Assembly: GCA_022827185.1 (NCBI GenBank)
Contig: JAJDTM010000031.1
Span: forward strand, 1 to 64,000
Source of the DNA: Candidatus Poribacteria bacterium
GTDB lineage: Bacteria; Poribacteria; WGA-4E; WGA-3G
Direction: 5' to 3'
DNA: 64,000 nucleotides
Every line of letters begins with the position of its first letter. Positions within the stretch are counted from its first letter, which is position 1. Positions 17,792 to 25,970 of the stretch are shown piece after piece. A program made the position numbers and the translations under genes. Under the pieces are notes generated by a model. It searched no databases, was not told the origin of the DNA, and saw only the letters and a list, made by a program, of their open reading frames with translations.

Positions 17792-19168
17792 TTAAAAAAC
17801 CAACTCAGAGCGGAACCGTCTGCCCAAACGTCCTTTGAGCGTTACAGCAATATCGCGCTCCGATTGCGCGATGTTGTGTAACTCAGCGGGGTCGTTTTCG
17901 AGATCGTAGAGTTCCGTCACATCGTTATAGTTTTCGATAAGTTTATGCGTCGCCGTGCGGATACACCGGAAGCTTCGGAGCGCGCTCACAGTTTCAGTAC
18001 GATGTGTTTCCGCCTCACCGCGAAGGACAGGCGCGATAGACTCGGCATCAATACGCGGCAGCACCGGCACCCCAACCAAATCGCACATTGTCGGATTCAG
18101 ATCTATCAGTTCAACCAAACTGTCTGAAATTTGATTGCTCGCGATACCGGGTCCAGCGATGATGAGCGGTACTCTCAGCGACGCTTCATAAGCGACACTC
18201 TTGGTATAAAGCCCATGGTCACCGAGCATTTCACCGTGGTCGCTGGAATAGATGATATACGTATTGTCAAGCATCCCGCGTTGTTCAAGCGCGCGCAGCA
18301 TTTCACCGATCTGGTCATCAATGAGTTCCGTGGCTGCGCAGTATTGTTGTCGTGTCAGGGTAATCTCCTCAGAACTGACATCAACAACGCGTCGTTTTAC
18401 CCATTCAGGTTTCCCGTCCATATTATCAACGATAGCGGGAGGCATCTCGGCATCCCGATACTTATCGCCATATTCAGTCGGTGGATCGAAGGGGTCATGC
18501 GGTCCGACGAAACTGACAAACATGTGCCACGGAAAGTCATCAGGGATCGTTTCAATAAACTCGGTTGCGCGTCTGCCGATGTAGGTATCGGCGAAATCCT
18601 CAGTGGAGAGGACAGAATCGTGAGAACCGTTTTTAATCCAACCGCCGCTACTGCGTTTCCGATAGTCTTCGTGGAATGCCTTAAGCACGCCTTTCTCTTC
18701 AAGATAGTGGGTATAGGGACCGATAGGTGTTGGTGAGCTTCCGGCGTGCATCTTGCCTTCGCATTCCTCTGGATGCGTGAACCCCCAACTATAGGTGCGA
18801 GGTCGGTCGCCGTAGCGTCCGTTATAGCCATCAGGCTTGGCAAGATCGAGTTTGCCGACACATCCGACGCGATAACCGTAATCGCGGAGTTGTTGGTAGT
18901 AGGTCGGTACGGTGGAAGGGAGGAAACTCCCGTTGTCCACGGCTCCGAGTCGAGAGGGTTGCAGTCCAGAAGCAAGCGCGATGCGTGATGGCGCACAGAC
19001 GGGTGCGTTCACTGTGCAGTTCGGAAAACTGATTCCCTCTTCCGCTAACCGTCGTAGGTTAGGTGTATTGAGTGCAGGCGGAGCATTTTCAGCAGTTTCG
19101 AGATAGTCGTACCGGTGCTGGTCGGACATGATAAAGAGAATGTTAGGTCTATCGGTTTTTCGGTTCAT
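17792..19168 (-). CDS. Type I sulfatase (formylglycine-dependent)
   Basis: The start at 19168 (MNRKTDRPNILFIMSDQ) is preferred: AGGA lies upstream and the family begins with this RPNIL segment; 458 residues. The nucleophile motif is C58-A-P-S-R, with C58 the residue converted to formylglycine. Metal-binding residues are D16 (MSDQ) and the D-H pair in YSSDHGEMLGDHG. No signal peptide, so it is cytoplasmic unless exported by other means. Probable substrates are sulfated glycans or sulfate esters, as is usual for the family. It lies 22 bp after a HicB-like gene and probably shares its promoter. The only FGE-like protein in the window (56023) does not look fully catalytic. Confidence 0.9.
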   Translation of the reverse strand: MNRKTDRPNILFIMSDQHRYDYLETAENAPPALNTPNLRRLAEEGISFPNCTVNAPVCAPSRIALASGLQPSRLGAVDNGSFLPSTVPTYYQQLRDYGYRVGCVGKLDLAKPDGYNGRYGDRPRTYSWGFTHPEECEGKMHAGSSPTPIGPYTHYLEEKGVLKAFHEDYRKRSSGGWIKNGSHDSVLSTEDFADTYIGRRATEFIETIPDDFPWHMFVSFVGPHDPFDPPTEYGDKYRDAEMPPAIVDNMDGKPEWVKRRVVDVSSEEITLTRQQYCAATELIDDQIGEMLRALEQRGMLDNTYIIYSSDHGEMLGDHGLYTKSVAYEASLRVPLIIAGPGIASNQISDSLVELIDLNPTMCDLVGVPVLPRIDAESIAPVLRGEAETHRTETVSALRSFRCIRTATHKLIENYNDVTELYDLENDPAELHNIAQSERDIAVTLKGRLGRRFRSELVF

Positions 19169-19190
19169 CTTAAGTATCCTGTAGGTTGCT

Positions 19191-19403
19191 TTATATTTCG
19201 ATGGCGACTGCCTGATAGCCATTTTCGACGAGGCTAATGGCTTCCTCGCGGTTGATTTCGAGTATTTCGCCGAGGGTTATTTTCAGTGTATCCAGCAATT
19301 CGTCGCGCGTTTTTTCTTGGCAATTCACGCTGGGAATTTCCTGGATCCGCCCGACCCACCACTCGCCGCGTTGCTGGATGAGCGCAGTATAGGTATGTGC
19401 CAT
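19191..19403 (-). CDS. HicB-like antitoxin-family protein, no HicA partner
   Basis: A 70-residue protein with the HicB partial RNase-H fold pattern: YTALIQQRGEWWVGRIQEIPSVNCQEKTRDELLDTLKITLGEIL. It lacks a C-terminal DNA-binding domain, and no HicA toxin (short basic double-stranded-RNA-binding-like protein) is found on either side. AAAGGA precedes the ATG. Its place at the head of the sulfatase transcript suggests it is an orphan with a house function or the remnant of a toxin-antitoxin pair. Confidence 0.75.
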   Translation of the reverse strand: MAHTYTALIQQRGEWWVGRIQEIPSVNCQEKTRDELLDTLKITLGEILEINREEAISLVENGYQAVAIEI

Positions 19404-19432
19404 GGGCTGTCCTTTCTTTGTTGTTCAGGTTC

Positions 19433-19461
19433 ATTATACACAGTATTATGTCAATTTTCAA
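19433..19461 (-). promoter_or_regulatory. Sigma-70-like promoter for hicB-like/sulfatase genes
   Basis: On the minus strand TTGAAA (19456-19461), 17-nt spacer, TATAAT (19433-19438), with TGTG before the -10. It lies 30 nt upstream of the HicB-like ATG. Confidence 0.6.
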
Positions 19462-19491
19462 TGGAAAATGGCCACTATTAGCATAACGCTC

Positions 19492-19520
19492 TTGCCAAAA
19501 CCTATCGGGTATGTTATTAT
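19492..19520 (+). promoter_or_regulatory. Sigma-70-like promoter for VOC gene
   Basis: TTGCCA (19492-19497), 17-nt spacer, TATTAT (19515-19520), 30 nt before the ATG at 19551. It is divergent from the promoter at 19433-19461. Confidence 0.55.
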
Positions 19521-19550
19521 GTCTCCATAATTCTTAAAAAGGAGACTGAC

Positions 19551-19973
19551 ATGGCAGTTTTTTTACATACACGGGTTCGCGTCAGCGACCTTGACGGTTC
19601 TATTGACTGGTATTGTGATCACTTGGGGTTTAAAGTCCTGAGTCGGAGCGATAAATCTCCGGCAGGCAACCAGATCGTGCATCTCGAACTCCCCGGCAAC
19701 GCGCACACGTTAGAGTTGACCTATTCACCGGATTTTGAACTTCAGGTTCAAGAGGACCTGATGCACTTTGCTATCGGTGTTCCGGATATTGTCGAATTTT
19801 GCGATGGGTTAGAGAAAGCAGGATTGGAAATTTGGCCCGATGAATGGCGCGATCAATTCACATCCGGCGGCATGAAAATGGCGTTCATTACCGATCCAGA
19901 TGGTTATGAAGTCGAAATTTTAGAACGTGCAGATGCCTCTGGCGATCCGCTCGATGTGCTTGACGAGTCTTAG
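19551..19973 (+). CDS. VOC-superfamily (glyoxalase I-like) protein
   Basis: A 140-residue protein with the two beta-alpha-beta-beta-beta modules of the vicinal-oxygen-chelate fold: HTRVRVSDLDGSIDWYCDHLGFKVL, then LMHFAIGVPDIVEFCDGLEKAGLEI and the C-terminal MAFITDPDGYEVEILE. H6 at the N-terminus, E46 (HLELPG), H72 (LMHFAI) and E122 (VEILE) could be the metal ligands of a glyoxalase I, so methylglyoxal detoxification is possible, though other VOC enzymes share this pattern. GGAGA precedes the start. It converges with the M55 gene, with stops overlapping by 4 bp. Confidence 0.85.
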   Translation: MAVFLHTRVRVSDLDGSIDWYCDHLGFKVLSRSDKSPAGNQIVHLELPGNAHTLELTYSPDFELQVQEDLMHFAIGVPDIVEFCDGLEKAGLEIWPDEWRDQFTSGGMKMAFITDPDGYEVEILERADASGDPLDVLDES

Positions 19974-20785
19974 GCGTAGGGCCAGAACTGATTCCACGCT
20001 GTCAGCCAATCTTTTGCTCGGCTTTCAACGGTAACGGGACCTGTTATCTCAACCCCTTGTCGTCCTTTGAATTCTGCAAGTTTATCTACGCTTGAGAGTT
20101 CAATCTTGATTGTCGTTGGGACATCGGGGACGTAAGGTTTAACGCCTGTTAAATCTGTGAGTGCGTCTCTCGCTGCATCCTCAATCAATTGACGGGCACG
20201 GACAGGTGGCAGTTGCCGTGCACTAAATCGACTTAACCCCTGTTTAACCGCGACTGTAGGCAGATCATCGCCGAGGAGTTCTTTGGCTTCTCGGCAGACT
20301 GCCGCGTCGCCAGTAACAAGTGCGACAGGAACGCCGTAGGCACCGTTGAGCGCAGCGTTCACACCCGTTTCACCGACCAAATCGTCGTTGAACCAGAGAT
20401 TCCGGTATTGCACACTGGAAATGGTATGGCAGAGAACACCATCAGGCGTGCCATTTCGGGCATGCATGCCGATAAGTAGGCACGCATCACAACCGTTTTC
20501 CCACATACCCTCATAGCGTCCCCATCCGTGGTGTGCCACCCACTCACAATCTGGGTGAATCTTATCGGGGATCAGCGAGTTAAAAGTCCAACCTTGTCCT
20601 GCGCCATGGCAATCCACGACGACAATTTCCGTTGCACCAGCGGCTTTTGCACCCCGCACTGCGGCGTTAATTTCTTCTGTATAGAGGTGTCGTCCTTCTT
20701 CAAACATCGCAGCGCCACCGTTCACCTGCTCCCACACGACGATACCACTAACACCTTCCATATCCGACATGATAAGTACTCGCAT
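19970..20785 (-). CDS. M55-family D-aminopeptidase (DppA-like)
   Basis: A 271-residue protein with the N-terminal M55 signature MSDMEGVSG (D8, E10 as metal ligands), VVDCHGAG (D58, H60), LLIGMHARNGTPDGVLCHT (H108) and NDDLVGETGVNA (E139). These match the DppA decameric zinc peptidase family that releases D-amino acids from D-Ala-D-Ala-type peptides. No signal peptide. A role in recycling peptidoglycan peptides is the usual inference. It is transcribed alone, converging with the VOC gene. Confidence 0.9.
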   Translation of the reverse strand: MRVLIMSDMEGVSGIVVWEQVNGGAAMFEEGRHLYTEEINAAVRGAKAAGATEIVVVDCHGAGQGWTFNSLIPDKIHPDCEWVAHHGWGRYEGMWENGCDACLLIGMHARNGTPDGVLCHTISSVQYRNLWFNDDLVGETGVNAALNGAYGVPVALVTGDAAVCREAKELLGDDLPTVAVKQGLSRFSARQLPPVRARQLIEDAARDALTDLTGVKPYVPDVPTTIKIELSSVDKLAEFKGRQGVEITGPVTVESRAKDWLTAWNQFWPYA

Positions 20786-20974
20786 GATTCCACTCCATTT
20801 TCTGCCAGATTCCGCTTTTCTTTAATCCTGTCCATCCGCTAATCCTGATTCAGACGAGCACCTGCTGACCGCTGACTGTTATCGGAAACTGTTATCGGAA
20901 AAAAAATATGGGAGAAGAAAGAGATTCCTCACCCAAAAAGGTTAGATAGCATATCTAACGGCTACATGCAAACC

Positions 20975-21271
20975 TTACCGGCGTTTGCGTTTTTTGATAA
21001 TGTCCCGCCTTCTTCCGATCGGAATAGCATCGGTTGGCACATCATTAGACCCGAATGGATGCGATAAACGATAATTCGCGCCTCGCTTGCGTTTAGGTAC
21101 ACCCTTTGAAGCCTCAGTGAGACGATGGTAATCTGATAACAGTTGGGTATCTATCTTAGGATTGTTTTCAATAGTTGTTACATCAACATTCCGATTGGAA
21201 TGTATAATCTTCTCAACACCTTTTCTGGAAGGCTTGTTGCTATGGGTGGGGTTACAGCCTAAGCCTTTCAT
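20975..21271 (-). CDS. Small basic protein of unknown function
   Basis: A 98-residue protein I do not recognise. It is strongly basic and rich in Lys/Arg at the C-terminus (RRRDIIKKRKRR) with another basic patch (PKRKRGANYR) near the middle. AAAGGAGG lies 5-7 nt before the ATG, so translation is likely. It starts 18 bp after the broken SDH-type protease gene in the same direction, so the two were probably an operon. Nucleic-acid binding would fit the charge, but nothing more can be said. Confidence 0.6.
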   Translation of the reverse strand: MKGLGCNPTHSNKPSRKGVEKIIHSNRNVDVTTIENNPKIDTQLLSDYHRLTEASKGVPKRKRGANYRLSHPFGSNDVPTDAIPIGRRRDIIKKRKRR

Positions 21272-21289
21272 TGTAAACCTCCTTTTTTG

Positions 21290-22150
21290 CTAAAAATATT
21301 TGCGGGTATGTACAAATACTTGTAGTTGTTCTTTCTGAACATAGTCTTTGAGCAATTCAACGTAAGCATCAAGAGCCAAGGCAAGATCTGGTCTATCCTC
21401 AATCTTCTCAATTTTCAAACGTAGTTCTTCTGAGGTCAATGTATCTCTTGGAATCATACGACTGTGGGAATGCCACCGTTCATTGTCGCTGAGGACTTTA
21501 GCTATATCCTCTGCTCTTTGCTTCTTATCCTCATCTGTAACCGGTTTACCTGTAGAATTGTGCAGGTTCCAATTTTTGAATTTATAGGTGGAGAGCCACT
21601 TGATGATAAGCTCATGTGACAATTCACGCGCTTGTTCAAATTGATGCAGTTCTCCCAGATCAAGTTGACTGAGTAGTTCAAATTCAGCTGTGTTTAACTC
21701 GCCTGTCTCTGCTTTCTTACATAACCGTTCATATTGATTCAGGTACGCCAACGCGGGTATAAGTTTTCCATCTTTCTCAATTTGTGGGTCTATTGGTCCT
21801 AAACACGAGAAATAACTCATGAAAATCTGGTCGCCTGCCATCACGAAAACCGTTCCAGCGGACATGGCAAGATCCGGAATTAGAAAATCAACCTCATCGT
21901 AGTGGTAACGGATAATGTCTACCATGCGTTCAACCACTTCAACGATACCACCGAATGTGTCTAAGACAATGGCTATTTTTGATCTTCGGTTTTGGAATAA
22001 CTCAACAGCGTTCTTTACTTCATTTTCTCAGCCATACAAAATGGGGCTAAAGATGGTAAGAACATCTGCTTCAAGTACTTCTTCAAGTTTATTAAGATAT
22101 TGATTGAGCTGCGCTTTTGCATAACCGCCTGCAGGACGTAATAAATCCAA
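21290..22150 (-). pseudogene. SDH-type Clp-fold serine protease interrupted by an in-frame TGA
   Basis: Reading the minus strand from a TTG at 22150, the frame gives LDLLRPAGGYAKAQLNQYL, then KLEEVLEADVLTIFSPILYG, then TGA (22028-22030), and continues in the same frame as ENEVKNAVELFQNRRSKIA, IVLDTFGGIVEVVERMVDII, DLAMSAGTVFVMAGDQI and on to 21290. DTFGG and AMSAGT (catalytic Ser) are the hallmarks of the serine dehydrogenase proteinase/ClpP-like family. Homology runs across the stop without a frame change, so this is a nonsense mutation or a sequencing error. A shorter protein from the GTG at 21937 would lose the first part of the fold. Confidence 0.7.
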
Positions 22151-22297
22151 ATAATTTCCCCCTTGACTTAAGAATGTTTATCTGGTATATTATTTTACAC
22201 TTATCGTATATATCATATCATAAATTTGACTTTTACGCAAATATCAATTTTCCCTATATTCAACTGATCTTTTCAATTCCTATCAAGAGGAAATATA

Positions 22298-22471
22298 ATG
22301 GCGAGAAAGAAACGCACCACGCAAGAAAAAGAGGTCCAAGACTACCGACACAACACCGCAACCCGAAAAAACAACCCGCCCGCCGGCATCGCCGCACTCT
22401 ACAGTGGTCAGTCAAGAGGCAATCTACTTAATCAAATCCTTCCAGATAAACAAATGTTAACTAAAAAATAA
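22298..22471 (+). pseudogene. 5' remnant of a site-specific DNA methyltransferase gene (57 codons)
   Basis: AGAGGAAATATA precedes an ATG giving MARKKRTTQEKEVQDYRH followed by TATRKNNPPAGIAALYSG, then unrelated residues and TAA. A basic start followed by DYRH--x--RKNNPPAG is the characteristic beginning of type III-like Mod/site-specific adenine methyltransferases, which are normally several hundred residues. Nothing of the catalytic domain follows. It lies beside the broken protease, and the two suggest a decayed defence patch. Confidence 0.5.
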
Positions 22472-22516
22472 CAAATAAACATTCCCTATCAATCAACCCT
22501 CCCGACAAAAAATAAT

Positions 22517-22545
22517 TTGTATTTACTATTTTTTTGTGATATACT
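22517..22545 (+). promoter_or_regulatory. Sigma-70-like promoter with extended -10
   Basis: TTGTAT (22517-22522), 17-nt spacer, TATACT (22540-22545) preceded by TTTGTGA. The argS promoter has a similar TTGTGATATA. It would start an RNA with a leader of about 380 nt before the next gene at 22931. Confidence 0.5.
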
Positions 22546-22930
22546 TAATAAAATATATGTTAGTTTTAGTTGAGTATATAACAGCGTACACCCAGCATCT
22601 GTTGTCGGGTGTACCACATCCGGCCAAGGTAACAACAGACGGGACAACACCAAGCCGATAACCTTAGACTAATAAACAAAAATTTCATAGTAACGCACTT
22701 TAAGCACCGAAATCAAAACGCTCGTAAACCCACGTCAGTACTGGGTTCTCAAGCGCAACCTTCGGAACTTTAAAATCGAATTTCATAGTAACCGCGAAAA
22801 ATTGGAAGGTTCAACAACACCCTAAGAACCTATGTCACACCTGACTCCGTAGCGGTTCTCGACGTGAAACCCGCAGCACCTTACTATGAATCTTATGAAT
22901 CCTATAATTTTCATAGAAATGGAGACAACA
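22546..22930 (+). other. Long leader with hairpins and repeated TTTCATAGTAAC motif; candidate structured RNA
   Basis: No ORF. A perfect stem GTACACCC/GGGTGTAC lies at 22586-22614. AATTTCATAGTAAC occurs twice 98 bp apart (22681-22694, 22779-22792), and its inverse TTACTATGAA at 22881-22890. Further short stems include AACCCA/TGGGTT (about 22728-22747) and AGAACC/GGTTCT (about 22827-22860). The layout suggests a folded leader or small RNA; its role is unknown. Confidence 0.4.
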
Positions 22931-23881
22931 ATGAGCACCACAAAAGTAGGAAAAATCTCAGTCCAGACAGCACTTCTCTACGATGATGAACTGGTGAGGG
23001 AAATCTCAGAATTCCGCGCAGATCTAAACCAACTGTTCACCACCTTAGACGGAGAAGAACTTCTCGACGCGGTTATCAATAGCACCCAACGTTATGCCGT
23101 TGAGTTATGCGACGAAACTATAGATAGAGATTTCTACGACATCGAATGCGAGACATTAGAAATAATTAGAGAGATTATCAGGGACGAACTGAGCGAGGCC
23201 ATCGCTGGGTTTATCTCCGACGAACACCGAGAGGCGATTGTCCGCTATCATGCACGCGGGTTCTCTACCACCGAGGCAGTTGCAACCTTGATACTTGAAG
23301 ACAGCACAATGAAGCGGTTAGCACAGCGCGACGCTATCGGCAAGAAGAAACTTAAGGAGCTGCTGATTCCGCGACTCGCATATCTCAAGCCAGGATCAAC
23401 GCGATGGCCCGAAAAGAAATACGGCGCAGTCTGGCGGGAGGAACGCCAACTGTATACCCAAGAGGTAAGCAACACACCTTTCTCAACACCAGCAGAACGC
23501 ATCGCACTATTAGCAAACCATGCAGAACGGGTTAACCAGACCTTGAATAACAAAGAGCATTCTGTAAATGACTTGCAATCCCTGACCGACACATTAACCA
23601 AAACATTGGAGGGCTTAGAGAAGTTATCTCCGGTGGATCAACAGGTATCCGAGAATTTGTATACGCCGCAGCTGGCAGGTATACTGGAGCGGTTTACGGT
23701 TGCGTTAGAGGCATGCCAGCAAATCGCCTCCACTGGTGATGCCAACGCACTTGTTGAAGTTATGGAGAAATTCACACTCGCAATGCTGCCATCACCTCAA
23801 CAGAACGCGATTACAGGTGAGACTGAGGAAAACGCTTACGAAACCGCCACGAATAATGAAACACCCTCGCATAAATCATGA
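22931..23881 (+). CDS. Unrecognised soluble protein, mostly helical
   Basis: GGAG at 22921-22924 fixes the ATG at 22931 (MSTTKVGKISVQTALLYDD); 316 residues. The protein is acidic, predicted mainly helical, with no signal or membrane segment. Two parts stand out: a central basic patch around LKPGSTRWPEKKYGAVWREE, and a following stretch beginning TPAERIALLANHAERVNQTL. The last 40 residues look disordered. I know no function. It has its own promoter and an unusually long leader, and is followed by a hairpin. Confidence 0.75.
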   Translation: MSTTKVGKISVQTALLYDDELVREISEFRADLNQLFTTLDGEELLDAVINSTQRYAVELCDETIDRDFYDIECETLEIIREIIRDELSEAIAGFISDEHREAIVRYHARGFSTTEAVATLILEDSTMKRLAQRDAIGKKKLKELLIPRLAYLKPGSTRWPEKKYGAVWREERQLYTQEVSNTPFSTPAERIALLANHAERVNQTLNNKEHSVNDLQSLTDTLTKTLEGLEKLSPVDQQVSENLYTPQLAGILERFTVALEACQQIASTGDANALVEVMEKFTLAMLPSPQQNAITGETEENAYETATNNETPSHKS

Positions 23882-23896
23882 GGCTAATGTAAATCC

Positions 23897-23931
23897 ATTG
23901 CTGGCGAGGTTTGAAAACCTCAACAGCAAAT
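23897..23931 (+). terminator. Hairpin after the 22931 gene
   Basis: TTGCTG...GAGGTTT-GA-AAACCTC...CAGCAA folds into a two-part stem 16 bp after the stop. Only a short AT-rich tail follows, so termination is plausible but not strong. The structure resembles the centre of the elements at 31856 and 52199. Confidence 0.35.
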
Positions 23932-23937
23932 GAATAT

Positions 23938-23966
23938 TTGACATACATCTACTATTGTGATATAAT
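23938..23966 (+). promoter_or_regulatory. Consensus sigma-70 promoter of argS
   Basis: TTGACA (23938-23943), 17-nt spacer, TATAAT (23961-23966), with TTGTGA just before the -10. The leader to the ATG at 24032 is about 60 nt. Confidence 0.8.
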
Positions 23967-24031
23967 TTTGCTTGTTGCAAACGTGAACCTAAAAAGAAAA
24001 ACCGACTGATATACACCTAAATTTTGTTGAT

Positions 24032-25765
24032 ATGGATGCGATTAAAACAGAAGTCTACAATATTTTAGAAAGTGCGATCCACGCTGCTGTTACGGCAGGC
24101 GAACTCGCTATATCCGAAGTACCCACTATCCCGTTTTCACCGACCAAAACGCCTGAACACGGTGATATCGCCACACCTATTGCATTAGGACTCGCAAAAC
24201 AGGCGCGGATGGCACCGCGTAATATTGCTGAAATAATCCATGAACACATAGATGCTGATACGCTTAAGCGTATAGAGTCCAATACGCACCCCATTATCCA
24301 CAAAATTGAGATCGCTGGTGCAGGTTTCATCAACATCCACCTTTCCGATAACTATCTCTACGACACCCTCCAAACGATTACAGAGATGCAATCGGCATAC
24401 GGGACCTGCGACAAAGGTGCCGGAAAGCCGGTTCAAATAGAGTTTGTCAGTGCCAATCCGACGGGCCCCCTTAATATTGTCAGTGGACGCGCCGCAGCAG
24501 TCGGGGATACACTCGTCAACCTGCTTAATGCTGTCGGTTATAAGGCAATCCGGGAATTTTATGTCAATGATGCCGGTGGTCAGGTCCAACGGCTCGGTGA
24601 ATCAATTGATGTTCGCTATCGACAGGCTCTTGGTGAAGAAGCGTTGGAAATTCCAGAAGGCGGGTATCAGGGAGAATATATCCGGGAGTTCGCAGAAACT
24701 ATCGTCGAGACAGAGAGTGATACGCATCTCCAACTTAAAACAGATGAACGGGTAGCACTTTTCCGAGATAAAGGGATTGCGCACATCTTAGCACAACAAA
24801 AAGCATCTTTAGAACGTTTCGGTGTCAATTTTGATGTCTGGTCAAGCGAAAAGGCGATTCGTGAGAGCGGGAAGCTGGAGGAAATCATCCAACTGTTTCA
24901 AGAGAAGGAATACCTCTATGAAGCAGAAGACGCGACATGGTTTCGGATGACGGATTTTGGCGACGATAAGGACTGCGTCGTCATCCGGCGCGATGGCGAA
25001 TATACATATTTCGTGCCGGATGCCGCTTATCACCGTGATAAATTTGACAGGGGCTTTACCACAGTTATTGATTTCCTTGGCCCCGATCATCAGGGGCATA
25101 TTAGCCGCCTCAAAAACTTTGTGAAAGCACTCGGTATGCCCGATGACTGGCTCGAAATCTCTATCATTCAGCAGGTGAACCTTGTGGATGCAGAGGGTAA
25201 CCGATTAGATATGTCGAAACGGCGTGGACAGTTTTATACGCTTGATACGCTTATTGACGAACTCGCAGAGACTGTCGGTGAGCAGTTCGCTGTAGATGTC
25301 GCCCGGTATTTCTTTTTGATGCGTGCCAACAGCAGCCACCTCGATTTCAACATGGAGTTGGCAATCACACACGCCAGCGAAAACCCTGTCTTCTATATTC
25401 AATATGCGCATGCGCGGTGCTGTAGTATCTTTGAGCAGGGTGCTGAACAGGGAATCACCCCAAAGCCTATTGAAGCAGTCTCTCTAAAACAACTGACTGA
25501 ACCGATAGAACACGAACTGATCCGCAAGTTAGCCGAATTCCCATCAATTGTCCTTTTGAGTGCGGAGGCACGCGAGGCACACCGTATCCCACATTATTTA
25601 CATGAATTGGCGGGAATTTTTCATCCGTACTACAACCAACACCGGGTCTTAGATCCAGCAAACATCGAAAAAATGCACGCACGGCTTACTCTGGTTCAAT
25701 GTGTGCAAAGCGTATTGAAAAACGGACTGACGCTTTTAGGTATCTCCGCGCCTACATCTATGTAG
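24032..25765 (+). CDS. argS: Arginyl-tRNA synthetase
   Basis: A 577-residue class I synthetase charging tRNA-Arg. The N-terminal additional domain (about 1-120) precedes FVSANPTGPLNIVSGRAAAV, where the HIGH signature would normally be. Next come FYVNDAGGQVQRLGESI, the Rossmann region with FLGPDHQGHISRLKNFV, and the second signature in RLDMSKRRGQFYTL. The C-terminal anticodon domain holds the HYLHELAGIFHPYYNQHRVL segment diagnostic of ArgRS. The HIGH positions read N-I-V-S rather than H-V/I-G-H. The length is normal. Driven by the consensus promoter at 23938; no clear Shine-Dalgarno. Confidence 0.95.
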   Translation: MDAIKTEVYNILESAIHAAVTAGELAISEVPTIPFSPTKTPEHGDIATPIALGLAKQARMAPRNIAEIIHEHIDADTLKRIESNTHPIIHKIEIAGAGFINIHLSDNYLYDTLQTITEMQSAYGTCDKGAGKPVQIEFVSANPTGPLNIVSGRAAAVGDTLVNLLNAVGYKAIREFYVNDAGGQVQRLGESIDVRYRQALGEEALEIPEGGYQGEYIREFAETIVETESDTHLQLKTDERVALFRDKGIAHILAQQKASLERFGVNFDVWSSEKAIRESGKLEEIIQLFQEKEYLYEAEDATWFRMTDFGDDKDCVVIRRDGEYTYFVPDAAYHRDKFDRGFTTVIDFLGPDHQGHISRLKNFVKALGMPDDWLEISIIQQVNLVDAEGNRLDMSKRRGQFYTLDTLIDELAETVGEQFAVDVARYFFLMRANSSHLDFNMELAITHASENPVFYIQYAHARCCSIFEQGAEQGITPKPIEAVSLKQLTEPIEHELIRKLAEFPSIVLLSAEAREAHRIPHYLHELAGIFHPYYNQHRVLDPANIEKMHARLTLVQCVQSVLKNGLTLLGISAPTSM

Positions 25766-25955
25766 TTGGCTGTCAGCGGTCAGCAGTCGGCTATCAGCAA
25801 AGAGGTGTTTTTGTAACAATTCACCGAAACTTGGAGTATCAAGTATCACAGCACCTATAGAACGTCTGGCAGTTACAAACGTTTTTGTCTGCCACAATGA
25901 TCGTGTGACTTCTGAGGGCCCTGATGGCTGATGGCTGATAGCCGACAGCCAATGA
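25764..25955. repeat. Segment bounded by inverted GGCTGTC/GATAGCC heptamer-like repeats
   Basis: The left end (TTGGCTGTCAGC...GTCGGCTATCAGC) and right end (GCTGATAGCC GACAGCCAA) are inverted copies of each other. The interior starts AGAGGTGTTTTTGTAA, a block also found inverted next to the heptamers at 5010-5028. No gene inside. It could be a small non-autonomous element. Confidence 0.55.
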
Positions 25956-25970
25956 CAATAGGAAAAAAAT

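Noticed and set aside
18131..18736. 201-codon plus-strand open frame inside the sulfatase gene
   Set aside because: Opposite a sulfatase with intact catalytic motifs; codon pattern explains the open antisense frame.
22028..22030. TGA in the SDH-type protease considered as selenocysteine or recoded codon
   Set aside because: No selenoprotein context or SECIS-like hairpin was evident, and other genes in the window end with TGA.
22681..22890. Spaced TTTCATAGTAAC copies considered as CRISPR or attC sites
   Set aside because: Only two direct copies and one inverse, no regular spacer set, no cas or integrase gene in the window.
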